Source of the DNA: a virus
Virus record (IMG/VR): IMGVR_UViG_3300006790_000136
Span: 1 to 21,261 of that record
Reading direction: 5' to 3' (one strand)
DNA: 21,261 bases
Both the position numbers and the translations under genes were made by a program. The notes below the pieces were generated by a model. That model worked only from the letters and a program-made list of their open reading frames with translations. It did no database searches and was not told where the DNA came from. How positions within the stretch are numbered: position 1 is the first letter of the stretch; the number at the start of each line of letters is the position of its first letter. Below are positions 1 through 6,328 of the stretch, piece after piece.

Positions 1-122
1 CGCAAGCAAAGCCCCCAGACGGACTCGCTATATGAGGGCGGTCCGCCTGGGGGCTTTGGCACCCAATAGGCGGGTCAAAATCAAACGCTGAAACCGGGTC
101 ACTTTTAAACGCTCATTGACAG
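1..122. repeat. Left copy of a 122-bp perfect inverted terminal repeat, possibly an IS end
   Basis: The first 122 bases are the exact reverse complement of the last 122. Read from the inner edge outward, the repeat begins TGTCAATGAGCG and carries two related 18-bp units at 71-88 and 95-112 (24-bp period, 14 of 18 identical), followed by a hairpin at 8-57. A TG start and stacked subrepeats just inside the tip are typical of IS21-family ends; that assignment is inference. The repeat enters gene 28-693 in frame and replaces its natural 3' end. No transposase gene lies inside the window. Confidence 0.9.
8..57. terminator. Terminator-like hairpin inside the left repeat
   Basis: An 11-bp arm (AAAGCCCCCAG with CTGGGGGCTTT), one A/C mismatch, then 5 bp (CGGAC with GTCCG) enclose a 16-nt loop. 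The arm ends in AAA on one side and TTT on the other, so it could stop transcription in either direction, although the U tract is only three bases. It lies across the stop codon of the chimeric gene ending at 28. Confidence 0.6.
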
Positions 123-693
123 CTGACTGCTTGTTGACGCTCTTGCGCTTCTGTGACGCTTGTTTGCGCTCCGCACGGGCAAGCTCAGTCACGGCATCCG
201 CCATTTCGTTTTCGTTCACATCGGTTGCAATATCAGCCAGAGACTTCTTGGCGGGCTCTTTGGGTTCGGGCTTCGAGGCACCAGACCCTTGCGAGACGAC
301 CGAGCTTCGGTTGAACGCATGACCCATGCTTTCAAAGCTCCGAAACAGCTCGTCGTGAATGCCGACGTCATCGCCCCAAAGACCGACGCGGCGATAATCC
401 ATGCGGTTGGGCGGCGTGTGAGCAAGCGCGTACCCGACAAGCTGCGGCGGCAGTTTTGCCGGCTTCTCTTGCGGCTTGTCAGCCTTGGGAATGTTCTCGG
501 CTTTCGACCAGATACCGCCCACTCTGACAGCGTTTCTGAACGGGCACATGAAGCAGGCATGCGCCAATGCGCAAATCTTGTCCTCTGTGCGCTCCGGTCT
601 GCCTTGTGTTCCGTTCTTGTGAACCTGCTCACAGTGCGAGACCGTTGTACCTTCTTTCTTGATCGGGCAATGAAACGTGTATTCGTTTGCCAT
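28..693 (-). CDS. Cys-rich unknown phage protein, 3' end replaced by the repeat
   Basis: I do not recognise this protein. The ATG directly follows the stop of the upstream gene (TAGATG) and has a good GGGGAG ribosome site. The N-terminal part carries C9, H20, C21, C41, C47 and C50, which suggests a bound zinc. The middle is charged, and residues about 140-190 are Lys/Ala/Glu rich and probably helical. About 190 codons are native; the last 31 come from the terminal repeat and look like a non-natural Leu/Arg-rich tail. The reading frame is therefore a chimera and the true C-terminus is missing. It is the last gene of a four-gene cluster led by the WGR-like gene. Confidence 0.7.
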   Translation of the reverse strand: MANEYTFHCPIKKEGTTVSHCEQVHKNGTQGRPERTEDKICALAHACFMCPFRNAVRVGGIWSKAENIPKADKPQEKPAKLPPQLVGYALAHTPPNRMDYRRVGLWGDDVGIHDELFRSFESMGHAFNRSSVVSQGSGASKPEPKEPAKKSLADIATDVNENEMADAVTELARAERKQASQKRKSVNKQSAVNERLKVTRFQRLILTRLLGAKAPRRTALI

Positions 694-996
694 CTACCAG
701 CTCCCCTCTTGTGGAAATTTCTCTGCGCGTATCTTTTGACGCTCTGCCTGTTTGCGGATCTTCTCTTCTCGTGCGCTCTTTTCCTCTTGCGCTCTCTTTT
801 TCAGAAGGATCGACCTGCGCTTAGCCTGCTCTTTGATGAACGTGTCCATGTCCTCAGTTGAGAAGTCGTTCACCTCTGCGGCTCTTCTGAGAAATTCGTC
901 CGCTTTGTGCGTTTCATACGCGACATCGCCTTCGTCAAAGATCAGATCGAGACTACTCCAGAAGCCATTTTCTATTCGGGTAAGATCACCATTCAT
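694..996 (-). CDS. Small unknown protein with basic coiled-coil tail
   Basis: This is a 100-aa protein of unknown function. Residues 1-50 are acidic and mixed, and residues about 55-95 form a Lys/Arg/Glu-rich helix likely to be a coiled coil. The ATG overlaps the end of the gene upstream by 11 nt, and the stop codon touches the ATG of the gene downstream, so the cluster is probably translated as a coupled unit. The C-terminus is Gly-Ser-Trp, a tail that recurs in neighbouring small proteins; its codons (GGGAGCTGG) also form a purine-rich ribosome site for the next gene. Confidence 0.75.
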   Translation of the reverse strand: MNGDLTRIENGFWSSLDLIFDEGDVAYETHKADEFLRRAAEVNDFSTEDMDTFIKEQAKRRSILLKKRAQEEKSAREEKIRKQAERQKIRAEKFPQEGSW

Positions 997-1186
997 CGCT
1001 CAACTCGTCGCGCTTTTTGGCAATGAACTCCTCGTCCGCTTCTGCAAACGGATCGGGGTCACCTGGCTCTCCTGGATCGAGGAAGTGCATCCCCTCGATC
1101 TCCATATGATCGAGATTGAGATAGAGCATCTCCTCGCGTGGACCTTGCGCCACGCTCTCGATGATCAGGCGGTTCAGCTGTTCCAT
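986..1186 (-). CDS. Small acidic unknown protein
   Basis: This 66-aa acidic protein has no family I recognise. It is rich in Asp and Glu, has a Pro-Gly-Asp stretch around residues 38-46, and ends in Asp-Glu-Trp. I chose the ATG at 1186, which shares one base with the stop of the upstream gene (TGATG). A GTG one codon earlier is possible and would add one residue. The tight overlaps on both sides support a real, translationally coupled gene. Confidence 0.7.
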   Translation of the reverse strand: MEQLNRLIIESVAQGPREEMLYLNLDHMEIEGMHFLDPGEPGDPDPFAEADEEFIAKKRDELSDEW

Positions 1187-1602
1187 CACCAGCTACCCCA
1201 CTCGTCGCCGCGGTCGATGTCAGCCAAGGGCTCTACTTCGGCGGTGGCGGAAGGTTCATCGTGACCCTCAAAGAACGAGCTGATCTCTTCGTAAATCTTG
1301 GTTCCAGGCTGCGCCCACTTCGCGCGCCCGAAAGTTGATTGAAAGCCTCTCGAATGAATGAAGGTCTCTTTCTGTTCGAGGCTGTATCCGTTCTTGTGAC
1401 GCTTGATTGCCTCGTCACTGGCCGCGGCTCTGACGTTGCCCTCGCTGCCGTTTGTGCCGCGTTGCATCTGTCCTCTGGCTTCGCGTGAACCGTTACGCTT
1501 GAGAAGGGTACACTCGTTCGTCCCTTGGTCGATCAGCAGCACCAGAACGTAATCTTTCGTGCCGCCCTGATGGACGAATTCTTGAATTTCAACGAAGCGC
1601 AT
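1186..1602 (-). CDS. WGR-like domain protein
   Basis: This 138-aa protein is the first gene of the leftmost transcription unit. Residues about 15-95 resemble a WGR domain: beta strands (KDYVLVLLIDQ), a basic Asn-Gly-Ser turn, a Gly-Gln pair, then a helix and strand ending SDEAIKRHKNGYS, close to the family's closing A...K..GY pattern. WGR domains are known in PARP-type proteins and in bacterial and phage proteins, where they contact nucleic acid; the role here is not known. The C-terminus (about 110-138) is acidic and ends GDEWGSW. The start follows an AGGTGACAGG ribosome site and lies 29 nt after the dyad at 1632-1645. Confidence 0.65.
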   Translation of the reverse strand: MRFVEIQEFVHQGGTKDYVLVLLIDQGTNECTLLKRNGSREARGQMQRGTNGSEGNVRAAASDEAIKRHKNGYSLEQKETFIHSRGFQSTFGRAKWAQPGTKIYEEISSFFEGHDEPSATAEVEPLADIDRGDEWGSW

Positions 1603-1631
1603 CCTGTCACCTGTCTATGTCTCTGTCTGTA

Positions 1632-1645
1632 AGTCATTTATGACT
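1632..1645 (-). promoter_or_regulatory. Dyad motif, copy 1 (upstream of the WGR-like gene)
   Basis: This is a perfect 14-bp palindrome, AGTCATAAATGACT on the minus strand, followed by TACAG. It lies in the 72-nt gap between the primase stop and the WGR-like start codon. Five other gene starts in the window have the same motif at a similar distance. It could be a promoter element, a repressor site or an RNA stem; the sequence alone does not decide. Confidence 0.65.
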
Positions 1646-1674
1646 GACTATTTACGGGAGCGCAAACGCGAATT

Positions 1675-2742
1675 TCACCCAATGCTCAGAAGAAGAGATT
1701 TCATGGGGTCAAGCTTTACAGCCTCGTCGAGAGCTTTCACGGTTTCGGCAACGGTGAGGTCACCTGGATCTTTGTCGCCTGGCGGACGTGCGATCTTGAC
1801 GCGAAAGCCCATCTTCATGATCTCGGTCGCGGTCTTGAGCGCTTTTCGATACGCCATTTCCTCACCATCCCAGAACAGAATGATCTCGCGCGTTCCCCAT
1901 GATTTCAGACGCAGCAGCTTGTTCTTCTGGTCATTGCCGTCGGCGCCTTTTGACAAGTGGACACCGAAAGACCCTACAACCGCCTTGTCCTCGTGATGAG
2001 TCTTCTTGATGTTGACCCATGTGCGAATAACGTCGAACGCGCCTTCACACATGATGACGCTACGCTTGCCCGCGGCGTTTTGACCATTGAACAGAAAGCG
2101 CCCAGTTCCGGGCAGGCCCGGCGGGAAGAGGTATTTACGGTCGCTCTCGCCGGATAAATCACGACCTTGAAAGGTGACCATTTCGCCATCGAGGTCGTAG
2201 ATCGGAATGAGAACGCGCTCACCGAAATACATACCGCCGCGTTCGCCGTCCTTCTTGGTGTAATTGTACCAGCCGTCAGGGCAGTATCGCAGTTTGAAAT
2301 ACTTTGCCGTTTCACCATCAACGCGACGCTGCTTGAGGTATTTCAGATTGCCGCCGTCGGGTGTTGGCAGATCGTACCCGTCTGGCAATTTCCAGTCCTC
2401 ATTGTCGAGAACTTCGGTTTCAAGCTGCGTCGTGCGCTCCGGCCGCCAGCCCATTTCTGAAGCCATGCGTTCGAGATATTGCGCCGTGGCGCGCTTTGAC
2501 CCGTCGAGCTGCGCTTCGGTAAAGGTGAAGATATTGAACGTCGTGCCGCAGGAGCCGTGAAAGCAGTTGCCGAGACCCGTGTCGCGGTTTGCATAGACCT
2601 TCCATTCCGAGCCGTGACAGAACGGGCATTCCTGAATGTTCAGCTGTTCGCCTGACGAGCCGTGACCGATGCGATATTCGACGCCTTCGCGCTCAAGGAC
2701 ATCCTCAAGCGTCAGGTTTTTCAGGATATCTTTAATGCTCAT
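1675..2742 (-). CDS. DnaG-type DNA primase (short phage form)
   Basis: This 355-aa protein makes RNA primers for lagging-strand DNA synthesis. The N-terminus has a zinc-binding module with C39, C42, C60 and C65. Residues about 165-205 match the linker leading into the catalytic core (FGERVLIPIYD, then FQGRDL). The TOPRIM fold follows: MCEGAFD at 231-237 with catalytic E233, LFWDGEE at 289-295 with D292, and GDKDPGD at 322-328. At 355 aa it is far shorter than cellular DnaG (about 600 aa) and lacks the C-terminal helicase-binding domain. The ATG overlaps the upstream stop as ATGA. The partner helicase is encoded upstream at 6328-7638. Confidence 0.93.
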   Translation of the reverse strand: MSIKDILKNLTLEDVLEREGVEYRIGHGSSGEQLNIQECPFCHGSEWKVYANRDTGLGNCFHGSCGTTFNIFTFTEAQLDGSKRATAQYLERMASEMGWRPERTTQLETEVLDNEDWKLPDGYDLPTPDGGNLKYLKQRRVDGETAKYFKLRYCPDGWYNYTKKDGERGGMYFGERVLIPIYDLDGEMVTFQGRDLSGESDRKYLFPPGLPGTGRFLFNGQNAAGKRSVIMCEGAFDVIRTWVNIKKTHHEDKAVVGSFGVHLSKGADGNDQKNKLLRLKSWGTREIILFWDGEEMAYRKALKTATEIMKMGFRVKIARPPGDKDPGDLTVAETVKALDEAVKLDPMKSLLLSIG

Positions 2743-2933
2743 TTCTCACGCACCTCGATGATCATAGACACCTGTTCTTCACCGACAGGGCATATCAGCG
2801 CCGTTGTTTTATGATCGGCCCAAACCATCTTGTAAGAGGGTTCAAGATTGTACTCGCTATTGAAGGCCATTGTGGCGAGATGCCATTCGTCGTGTGACTT
2901 TATGGCATAGATATTTAGCCTCTTATCGCTCAC
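2739..2933 (-). CDS. Small unknown protein
   Basis: This 64-aa protein begins SDKRLNIYAIKSHDEW and is likely a small alpha/beta fold; no family is recognised. It uses a GTG start that overlaps the upstream stop as GTGA and follows a GAGGAGAAG ribosome site. Longer readings with an upstream start run through the neighbouring gene and are less likely. Its own stop overlaps the primase ATG, so it is probably coupled to primase translation. Confidence 0.65.
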   Translation of the reverse strand: MSDKRLNIYAIKSHDEWHLATMAFNSEYNLEPSYKMVWADHKTTALICPVGEEQVSMIIEVREK

Positions 2934-3085
2934 AGCTTCTCCTCTGCGTTTTGAATGACCTGTTGCAGACGGTCGGCCCGAATGCGGTCGCCGCGCGCAA
3001 TGCTGATCGACAACTCCCAAGAGGCTGTCTCAATCAGTCCCTTGATCTTTTGTCGCTCGATCACTTGTTTGATCCATGCGATCAT
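2930..3085 (-). CDS. Small basic helical unknown protein
   Basis: This 51-aa gene was found by following the overlaps. The ATG at 3085 shares four bases (ATGA) with the stop of the gene before it, and the TGA overlaps the GTG of the gene after it. The product begins MIAWIKQVIERQKIKG and is predicted mostly helical, with alternating basic and hydrophobic residues. No family is recognised. Its support is the unbroken chain of overlapping starts and stops and the lack of any other gene covering these bases. Confidence 0.65.
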   Translation of the reverse strand: MIAWIKQVIERQKIKGLIETASWELSISIARGDRIRADRLQQVIQNAEEKL

Positions 3086-3414
3086 CTGTCTGGCCTCATA
3101 TACATTACTGAGTGATAGACCTCTTTGCGCGTCAGAGTTTTCGACTCTTGCGCGTTGACCCAGTTCAGAACCTTGTCAAACGCAGCCCACTGACCTGAAA
3201 TGAAGTCATCACTGACGGTTTCTTTAGCGCAGGGCTTTTCATCCAGCGATCGGTAATGCGGTGACATCGGGATCGGGCAATCGCCTTCGCATTGTGACCA
3301 GTCATCGCCGGAATACTTGCCGCACTTTGGACAGCCTTTTGGCTGATGCAGCTCAGCCTGCTCGGCGCGAAATGCGGCGTCGTTCTCGGCGCACCAACCG
3401 TCTTTCTTTTTCAT
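3082..3414 (-). CDS. Zinc-ribbon-like unknown protein
   Basis: This 110-aa protein has C28, C31, C42 and C46, spaced like a zinc ribbon (CPKCG then QCEGDC). A Trp-rich segment at 75-87 (GQWAAFDKVLNWV) follows, then a basic C-terminus. I chose the ATG at 3414, which overlaps the upstream stop as ATGA and follows a GGAGGAAG ribosome site; a longer frame exists but would run through the 54-aa gene upstream. The function is unknown. A copy of the dyad motif (CGTCAGTGATGACT, 3204-3217) lies inside the gene, but no start codon lies close downstream of it. Confidence 0.7.
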   Translation of the reverse strand: MKKKDGWCAENDAAFRAEQAELHQPKGCPKCGKYSGDDWSQCEGDCPIPMSPHYRSLDEKPCAKETVSDDFISGQWAAFDKVLNWVNAQESKTLTRKEVYHSVMYMRPDR

Positions 3415-3575
3415 TCTTCCTCCAGGTAACTGACTGCTTCGTCCCAGTCGCCCTCGATCCACGCCTTGATCGCCATGTCTCGATCCCAAACGTCCTCGAT
3501 CTTCTCGCGAACCTCTACCAGAAACAGGTCTATCACCATCGGGCGACCGTCTGAGAGTTGAGTTGACTCGGTCAT
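3411..3575 (-). CDS. Small acidic unknown protein
   Basis: This 54-aa gene starts at 3575 with an ATGA overlap on the Lar-like gene and ends with an ATGA overlap into the zinc-ribbon gene. The product is acidic and Trp-containing, with a probable amphipathic helix (IDLFLVEVREKIEDVW) and an EEE terminus. No family is recognised. The matching overlaps at both ends make it credible despite its size. Confidence 0.65.
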   Translation of the reverse strand: MTESTQLSDGRPMVIDLFLVEVREKIEDVWDRDMAIKAWIEGDWDEAVSYLEEE

Positions 3576-4015
3576 TTCTTATCCTTTGTCATTTTATGCG
3601 TCTTGCCGGCCAAATTCATCGCCCATTTCAGATCCTCTTCTGAGGATAGTCCGAACATGCCTGAACCAGAGGCTATGCACTCAAGAGTGCTGTTTGCGGA
3701 TTTCAGGCGCGCTCTGAGCTTGGTGTTGTTTGCTGCGATGTCCCGCGCTTTTTCTGACCAGAACCGCCAGATGTTTGACCCTACTGATGCGTGTCCGCTG
3801 TCCAGTGCGGCTTCAAGATCAGCAATGCGCTTCTCCACGCCTTCGGAAGCCCGCTTGTTCCATTTATCAACGCTTTCTGGGTGATCGGCGGCGATTCCCA
3901 TTCCCGAAAGAATGCAGTCGCCTTGAGATTGACCCTCATGAACGGCCATGTTCGACTTGGTGATAGTCAGTTTCTCACCACAGAAGGGACACGGTTTCAG
4001 AACTGGATGAGTCAT
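3572..4015 (-). CDS. Lar-like zinc protein (restriction-alleviation-type domain)
   Basis: This 147-aa protein begins, within ten residues of its start, with LKPCPFCGEKL. About 40 residues later comes SVDKWNKRA, the paired signature of the Lar restriction-alleviation domain (LKPCPFCG ... WNxRA). Named members in lambdoid prophages modulate type I restriction, but the domain is common in phages and often of unproven function. The second Cys pair of the ribbon is not obvious here: one Cys follows (QGDC). The C-terminal half looks helical. The ATG at 4015 overlaps the HAD stop (TGATG). Confidence 0.75.
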   Translation of the reverse strand: MTHPVLKPCPFCGEKLTITKSNMAVHEGQSQGDCILSGMGIAADHPESVDKWNKRASEGVEKRIADLEAALDSGHASVGSNIWRFWSEKARDIAANNTKLRARLKSANSTLECIASGSGMFGLSSEEDLKWAMNLAGKTHKMTKDKK

Positions 4016-4596
4016 CAGTAGTTGCCCTCTGCAACCTGGCAGCACAGCAGGCCCTTCTCGCGCCACATCTTCGTGTCTTCGATGCGATCTTCGAAGGCGA
4101 GCTTGGGGTCGAACCCGTCCATGCGCGCCTTCTCCAGAAGCTCGCCTTTGACGATGTGACTGAGCCGCCGATCACCGTTCTTGCGCATGTAGAGAACGGG
4201 GCCGGTAATGCCGCCGCTCTTTTGCATGTAGCGCCAGTGATGCGCTGCAAAGCTCCTGATTGGGCATTGCAGATGATCGTCGTAGAGCCAGTTGTAGGTG
4301 ACCTCGCGCTGAGCTTCCGGTCGACCGGTGATGAAGATGACCCGATGATGCTGGCGCAGAAGGCTATAAAGCAGCTCCCATGTCTGCTTGATCGGCGCGT
4401 CTTTCGCGACCAGCTCGTCAGACAGGAAATTGTCCCAGTCCTTCTTGAACGGCTTCTCATAGATCACGTTCGGATCAGGGATGATGTGGTGCAGACGATG
4501 TTTCGCATCTGCCAGTGTACCGTCTATGTCAAATACGCAATCGATGGTTTTATCTCCTCTTTTGAATGCCGACAGCCTCTTCGGGAGACCATCCAC
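4015..4596 (-). CDS. HAD-family polynucleotide 3'-phosphatase-like protein
   Basis: This protein matches the phosphatase half of T4-type polynucleotide kinase/phosphatase. The HAD motif FDIDGTLAD carries the nucleophile Asp and the acid Asp, FITGRP gives motif II, MRKNGDRR is typical of the Pnkp group, and FEDRIEDTKMW followed by GLLCCQVAEGNY closes the domain. It should remove 3'-phosphates from DNA or RNA ends during repair; no kinase domain is present. The start is unclear. The only usual start codon near the domain is GTG at 4596, which overlaps the HNH gene by 47 nt and lacks a good ribosome site. A strong GAGGAG site sits 8 nt before ATC at 4545, exactly where the family would begin. 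Disruption by the HNH gene is likely. Confidence 0.82.
   Translation of the reverse strand: MDGLPKRLSAFKRGDKTIDCVFDIDGTLADAKHRLHHIIPDPNVIYEKPFKKDWDNFLSDELVAKDAPIKQTWELLYSLLRQHHRVIFITGRPEAQREVTYNWLYDDHLQCPIRSFAAHHWRYMQKSGGITGPVLYMRKNGDRRLSHIVKGELLEKARMDGFDPKLAFEDRIEDTKMWREKGLLCCQVAEGNY
4527..4536 (-). repeat. Direct repeat at the HNH/HAD junction, HAD copy
   Basis: GTATTTGACA on the minus strand, encoding Val-Phe-Asp just before the catalytic motif of the HAD protein, is repeated exactly at 5119-5128 at the start of the HNH gene. The surrounding codons are also similar: the HNH gene begins M-D-I-V-F-D, and the HAD frame here reads I-D-C-V-F-D. The likely cause is insertion of the HNH gene at this spot. 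Confidence 0.55.
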
Positions 4597-5137
4597 GCTT
4601 GAGACGCATTTTGAGAGCGCCTCGGGTTATGTTTGCGAACTCGGCCCATTGAACCCAGGTGCGACGATCTCCGTTGACCGTCAGGTGCTTGGTGCATCGG
4701 CGGTTCATAATGTTGTCGATTTTGTCGACCCAGTGGCAATTTTCAGGACTGTAGCCTTTCGAATTGTCCTCTCGATCAAGTTCCTTGCCTTCTGGCTTTT
4801 CTCCCATGTCTGACAGAAAGTTCTCGAATGTCTCCCATCGAGCGCAGTATCCAATTCCTCTGCCGCCGTAGTTTTCATAGGCTGAGTGATTAGGATTTGA
4901 GCATCGCTGCTTCATGCCAACCCATGAATGATAGGTGGGTGAGTTTACCCACTCGCTTGCTCGATTAAGACATCCGCATGACGGGTTAGGTTGACGCTTA
5001 AATACTTGAGCGCGAAGTCTCTTTGTTCCGCCGCATTCACATGTGCAATCTACCCACGTCTCGACATCGCGGTCAGCACTCACAACAGTCAATAGACCTT
5101 TGCGCTGCCCTACCCACCTGTCAAATACGATGTCCAT
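4550..5137 (-). CDS. HNH homing-type endonuclease
   Basis: This 195-aa protein belongs to the common phage family of free-standing HNH endonucleases. An N-terminal Cys cluster (CTCECGG, later SCGC) is followed by WVGMKQRCSNP, YENYGGRGIGYC, RWETFENFLSDMG, LDREDNSKGYSPENCHW and NIMNRR, the usual order in this family. Such enzymes cut DNA at a target in a related phage and spread their own gene. The C-terminal 50 residues contain a likely DNA-binding helix-turn-helix (WVQWAEFANITRGALKMRLKRGWS). Its first six residues (MDIVFD) and its ribosome site appear to be borrowed from the HAD gene downstream. The start is one base after the upstream stop (TGATATG). Confidence 0.85.
   Translation of the reverse strand: MDIVFDRWVGQRKGLLTVVSADRDVETWVDCTCECGGTKRLRAQVFKRQPNPSCGCLNRASEWVNSPTYHSWVGMKQRCSNPNHSAYENYGGRGIGYCARWETFENFLSDMGEKPEGKELDREDNSKGYSPENCHWVDKIDNIMNRRCTKHLTVNGDRRTWVQWAEFANITRGALKMRLKRGWSPEEAVGIQKRR
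5119..5128 (-). repeat. Direct repeat at the HNH/HAD junction, HNH copy
   Basis: This exact copy of GTATTTGACA lies within codons 3-7 of the HNH gene, matching 4527-4536 in the HAD gene. The two copies bracket the body of the HNH gene. Confidence 0.55.
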
Positions 5138-5138
5138 A

Positions 5139-5768
5139 TCAGCTCCAATACCGGTAGATGGTGGGCCGCAGGCTCAGAAACGCCGCGGTTGTCATGTCCT
5201 CGGGCCAGAGCCGAAGATGCTTTATTACGAACCACAGGTGCCACGGTGCCCATGCGATCGCGTCCTTGTGCTCGGGTTTGTCGCGGTAGCAACTCTCCCA
5301 GTATTTCTCGACCCCCAGCGGCATATCGGGGTTTGCCTTCATCAGACCGACGTAGGGGTAGAGAGTGCCAGGGTGTGACAGCCACTCGCTTTCCAGATCC
5401 ATCGTCATGCTGTCGTGCTGCGTCTCATACAAGAAGGCGTCGAGATTGTTGCCGTAGCGGCTCCACTCTTCACGGCTCAGGGCCGGCGTCAGCAGAACTT
5501 TGTCCTCAAGGCCGAACTCGTCGTCGTGACTGACCATCTGGTGAAGCGCAGTGACGGGATTCATCGCCTCGTGGAAGATCAGATTTTCCATCACTTCGCC
5601 GGTTGTCTTGGCAAAGGATTTCACGTCGGCCCGAAAGGCTTCGAAGCGCTCAGGGTTTTCCAGCGCGCCATCATCGTCGAAAGACAACTGTGAGCGGTCT
5701 GCCCGCAGATCCTCGAACACGTTGAGATCGAGACCGTATCCTACGGCCAGGTGCATTCTGATACCCAT
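5139..5768 (-). CDS. Unknown phage protein
   Basis: This 209-aa protein begins MGIRMHLAVGYGLDL. It is acidic, with an aromatic-rich second half (WHLWFVIKHLRLWPEDM near the C-terminus). There is no signal peptide or membrane segment that I trust, and I recognise no family. The start is two bases past the upstream stop, preceded by a purine-rich GGGGATAAG stretch. It is the second gene of the unit that also carries the primase and DNA-end-processing genes, so a DNA-metabolism or host-takeover role is possible but not shown. Confidence 0.75.
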   Translation of the reverse strand: MGIRMHLAVGYGLDLNVFEDLRADRSQLSFDDDGALENPERFEAFRADVKSFAKTTGEVMENLIFHEAMNPVTALHQMVSHDDEFGLEDKVLLTPALSREEWSRYGNNLDAFLYETQHDSMTMDLESEWLSHPGTLYPYVGLMKANPDMPLGVEKYWESCYRDKPEHKDAIAWAPWHLWFVIKHLRLWPEDMTTAAFLSLRPTIYRYWS

Positions 5769-5770
5769 TC

Positions 5771-6040
5771 TTATCCCCAGCTCCCAGATTTGTCGTCATA
5801 TTTCATCTTTATATCGTTGTTTTCGTTAGTGTTTTCAGGAACAGCAAGACTGATCTTCAACCGATCTTCGAAGAAAGAAGCAGGTAGCTCGATGTTGACG
5901 GCCACAGACTGCTCGCCCTCTTGCGCCGTGTAGCCTGCGGGCCTGAAGGCGCTGTTGACATCGTCCACATTCCGAACAGCGCGTACGGAGCCGTCTTTCT
6001 TGACGAAGAGCCGCGCCTTGATTTCAAATGTTTTGCCCAT
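5771..6040 (-). CDS. Small unknown protein, first gene of the primase unit
   Basis: This 89-aa protein opens with beta-strand-like segments (FEIKARLFVKKDGSVRAV) and contains SVAVNIELPASFF and LKISLAVPE, so it is probably an all-beta fold. It ends in an acidic tail, KYDDKSGSWG, related to the Gly-Ser-Trp tails of the small proteins near the left end. No family is recognised. The start codon lies 24 nt after the dyad at 6065-6078. Confidence 0.7.
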   Translation of the reverse strand: MGKTFEIKARLFVKKDGSVRAVRNVDDVNSAFRPAGYTAQEGEQSVAVNIELPASFFEDRLKISLAVPENTNENNDIKMKYDDKSGSWG

Positions 6041-6064
6041 GTGAGCCTCGCGTTTGCTGTGTTA

Positions 6065-6078
6065 AGTCATTTGTGACG
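6065..6078 (-). promoter_or_regulatory. Dyad motif, copy 2 (start of the primase unit)
   Basis: CGTCACAAATGACT on the minus strand is followed by TAACAC. The half-sites differ at the outermost base. It lies in the 75-nt gap between the hairpin at 6090-6109 and the start codon at 6040, that is, terminator first and then this signal, as expected for the head of a new transcription unit. Confidence 0.65.
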
Positions 6079-6089
6079 TACTGATTGAG

Positions 6090-6109
6090 GGGTCGCAAGA
6101 GTGCGACCC
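6090..6109 (-). terminator. Hairpin after the helicase unit
   Basis: A perfect 8-bp stem (GGGTCGCA with TGCGACCC) with a 4-nt loop begins six bases past the stop of the 70-aa gene. On the minus strand it is followed by CTCAATCAG with no U tract, so it is a weak or factor-assisted terminator, or an RNA-stabilising hairpin. Confidence 0.55.
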
Positions 6110-6115
6110 GCCCAC

Positions 6116-6328
6116 TCAGCCGATGGGCTTGATCCACTTTTTACCGCCTCTGTAGCCGTATCGACTAGCCTTTCCGCAGCGATAGCAGTGAGACTGCGGC
6201 ATGCCTCGATAACCGCTACCCCACGTCACATAGAAGGCATGACCTTTGATCGAGCAGATGATTTCGCGCCACAGTTGACCCCATGAAGGGTCAACAGAGG
6301 TGTTTTGAACGTGATCAGGCTTCTTCAT
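6116..6328 (-). CDS. Small Cys-containing protein (DUF1660-like)
   Basis: This 70-aa protein contains ICSIKGHAF and, 20 residues on, SHCYRCGK. The pattern C...GH...C.RCG matches the small phage proteins called DUF1660, which probably bind zinc and have no known function. The ATG shares one base with the helicase stop (TGATG), so it is likely coupled to the helicase. It is the last gene before the hairpin at 6090-6109. Confidence 0.65.
   Translation of the reverse strand: MKKPDHVQNTSVDPSWGQLWREIICSIKGHAFYVTWGSGYRGMPQSHCYRCGKASRYGYRGGKKWIKPIG

Noticed and set aside
3204-3217. A dyad copy as a promoter within the zinc-ribbon gene
   Set aside because: The sequence fits, but the nearest downstream start is over 110 nt away, unlike the 17 to 32 nt seen at the six accepted sites.
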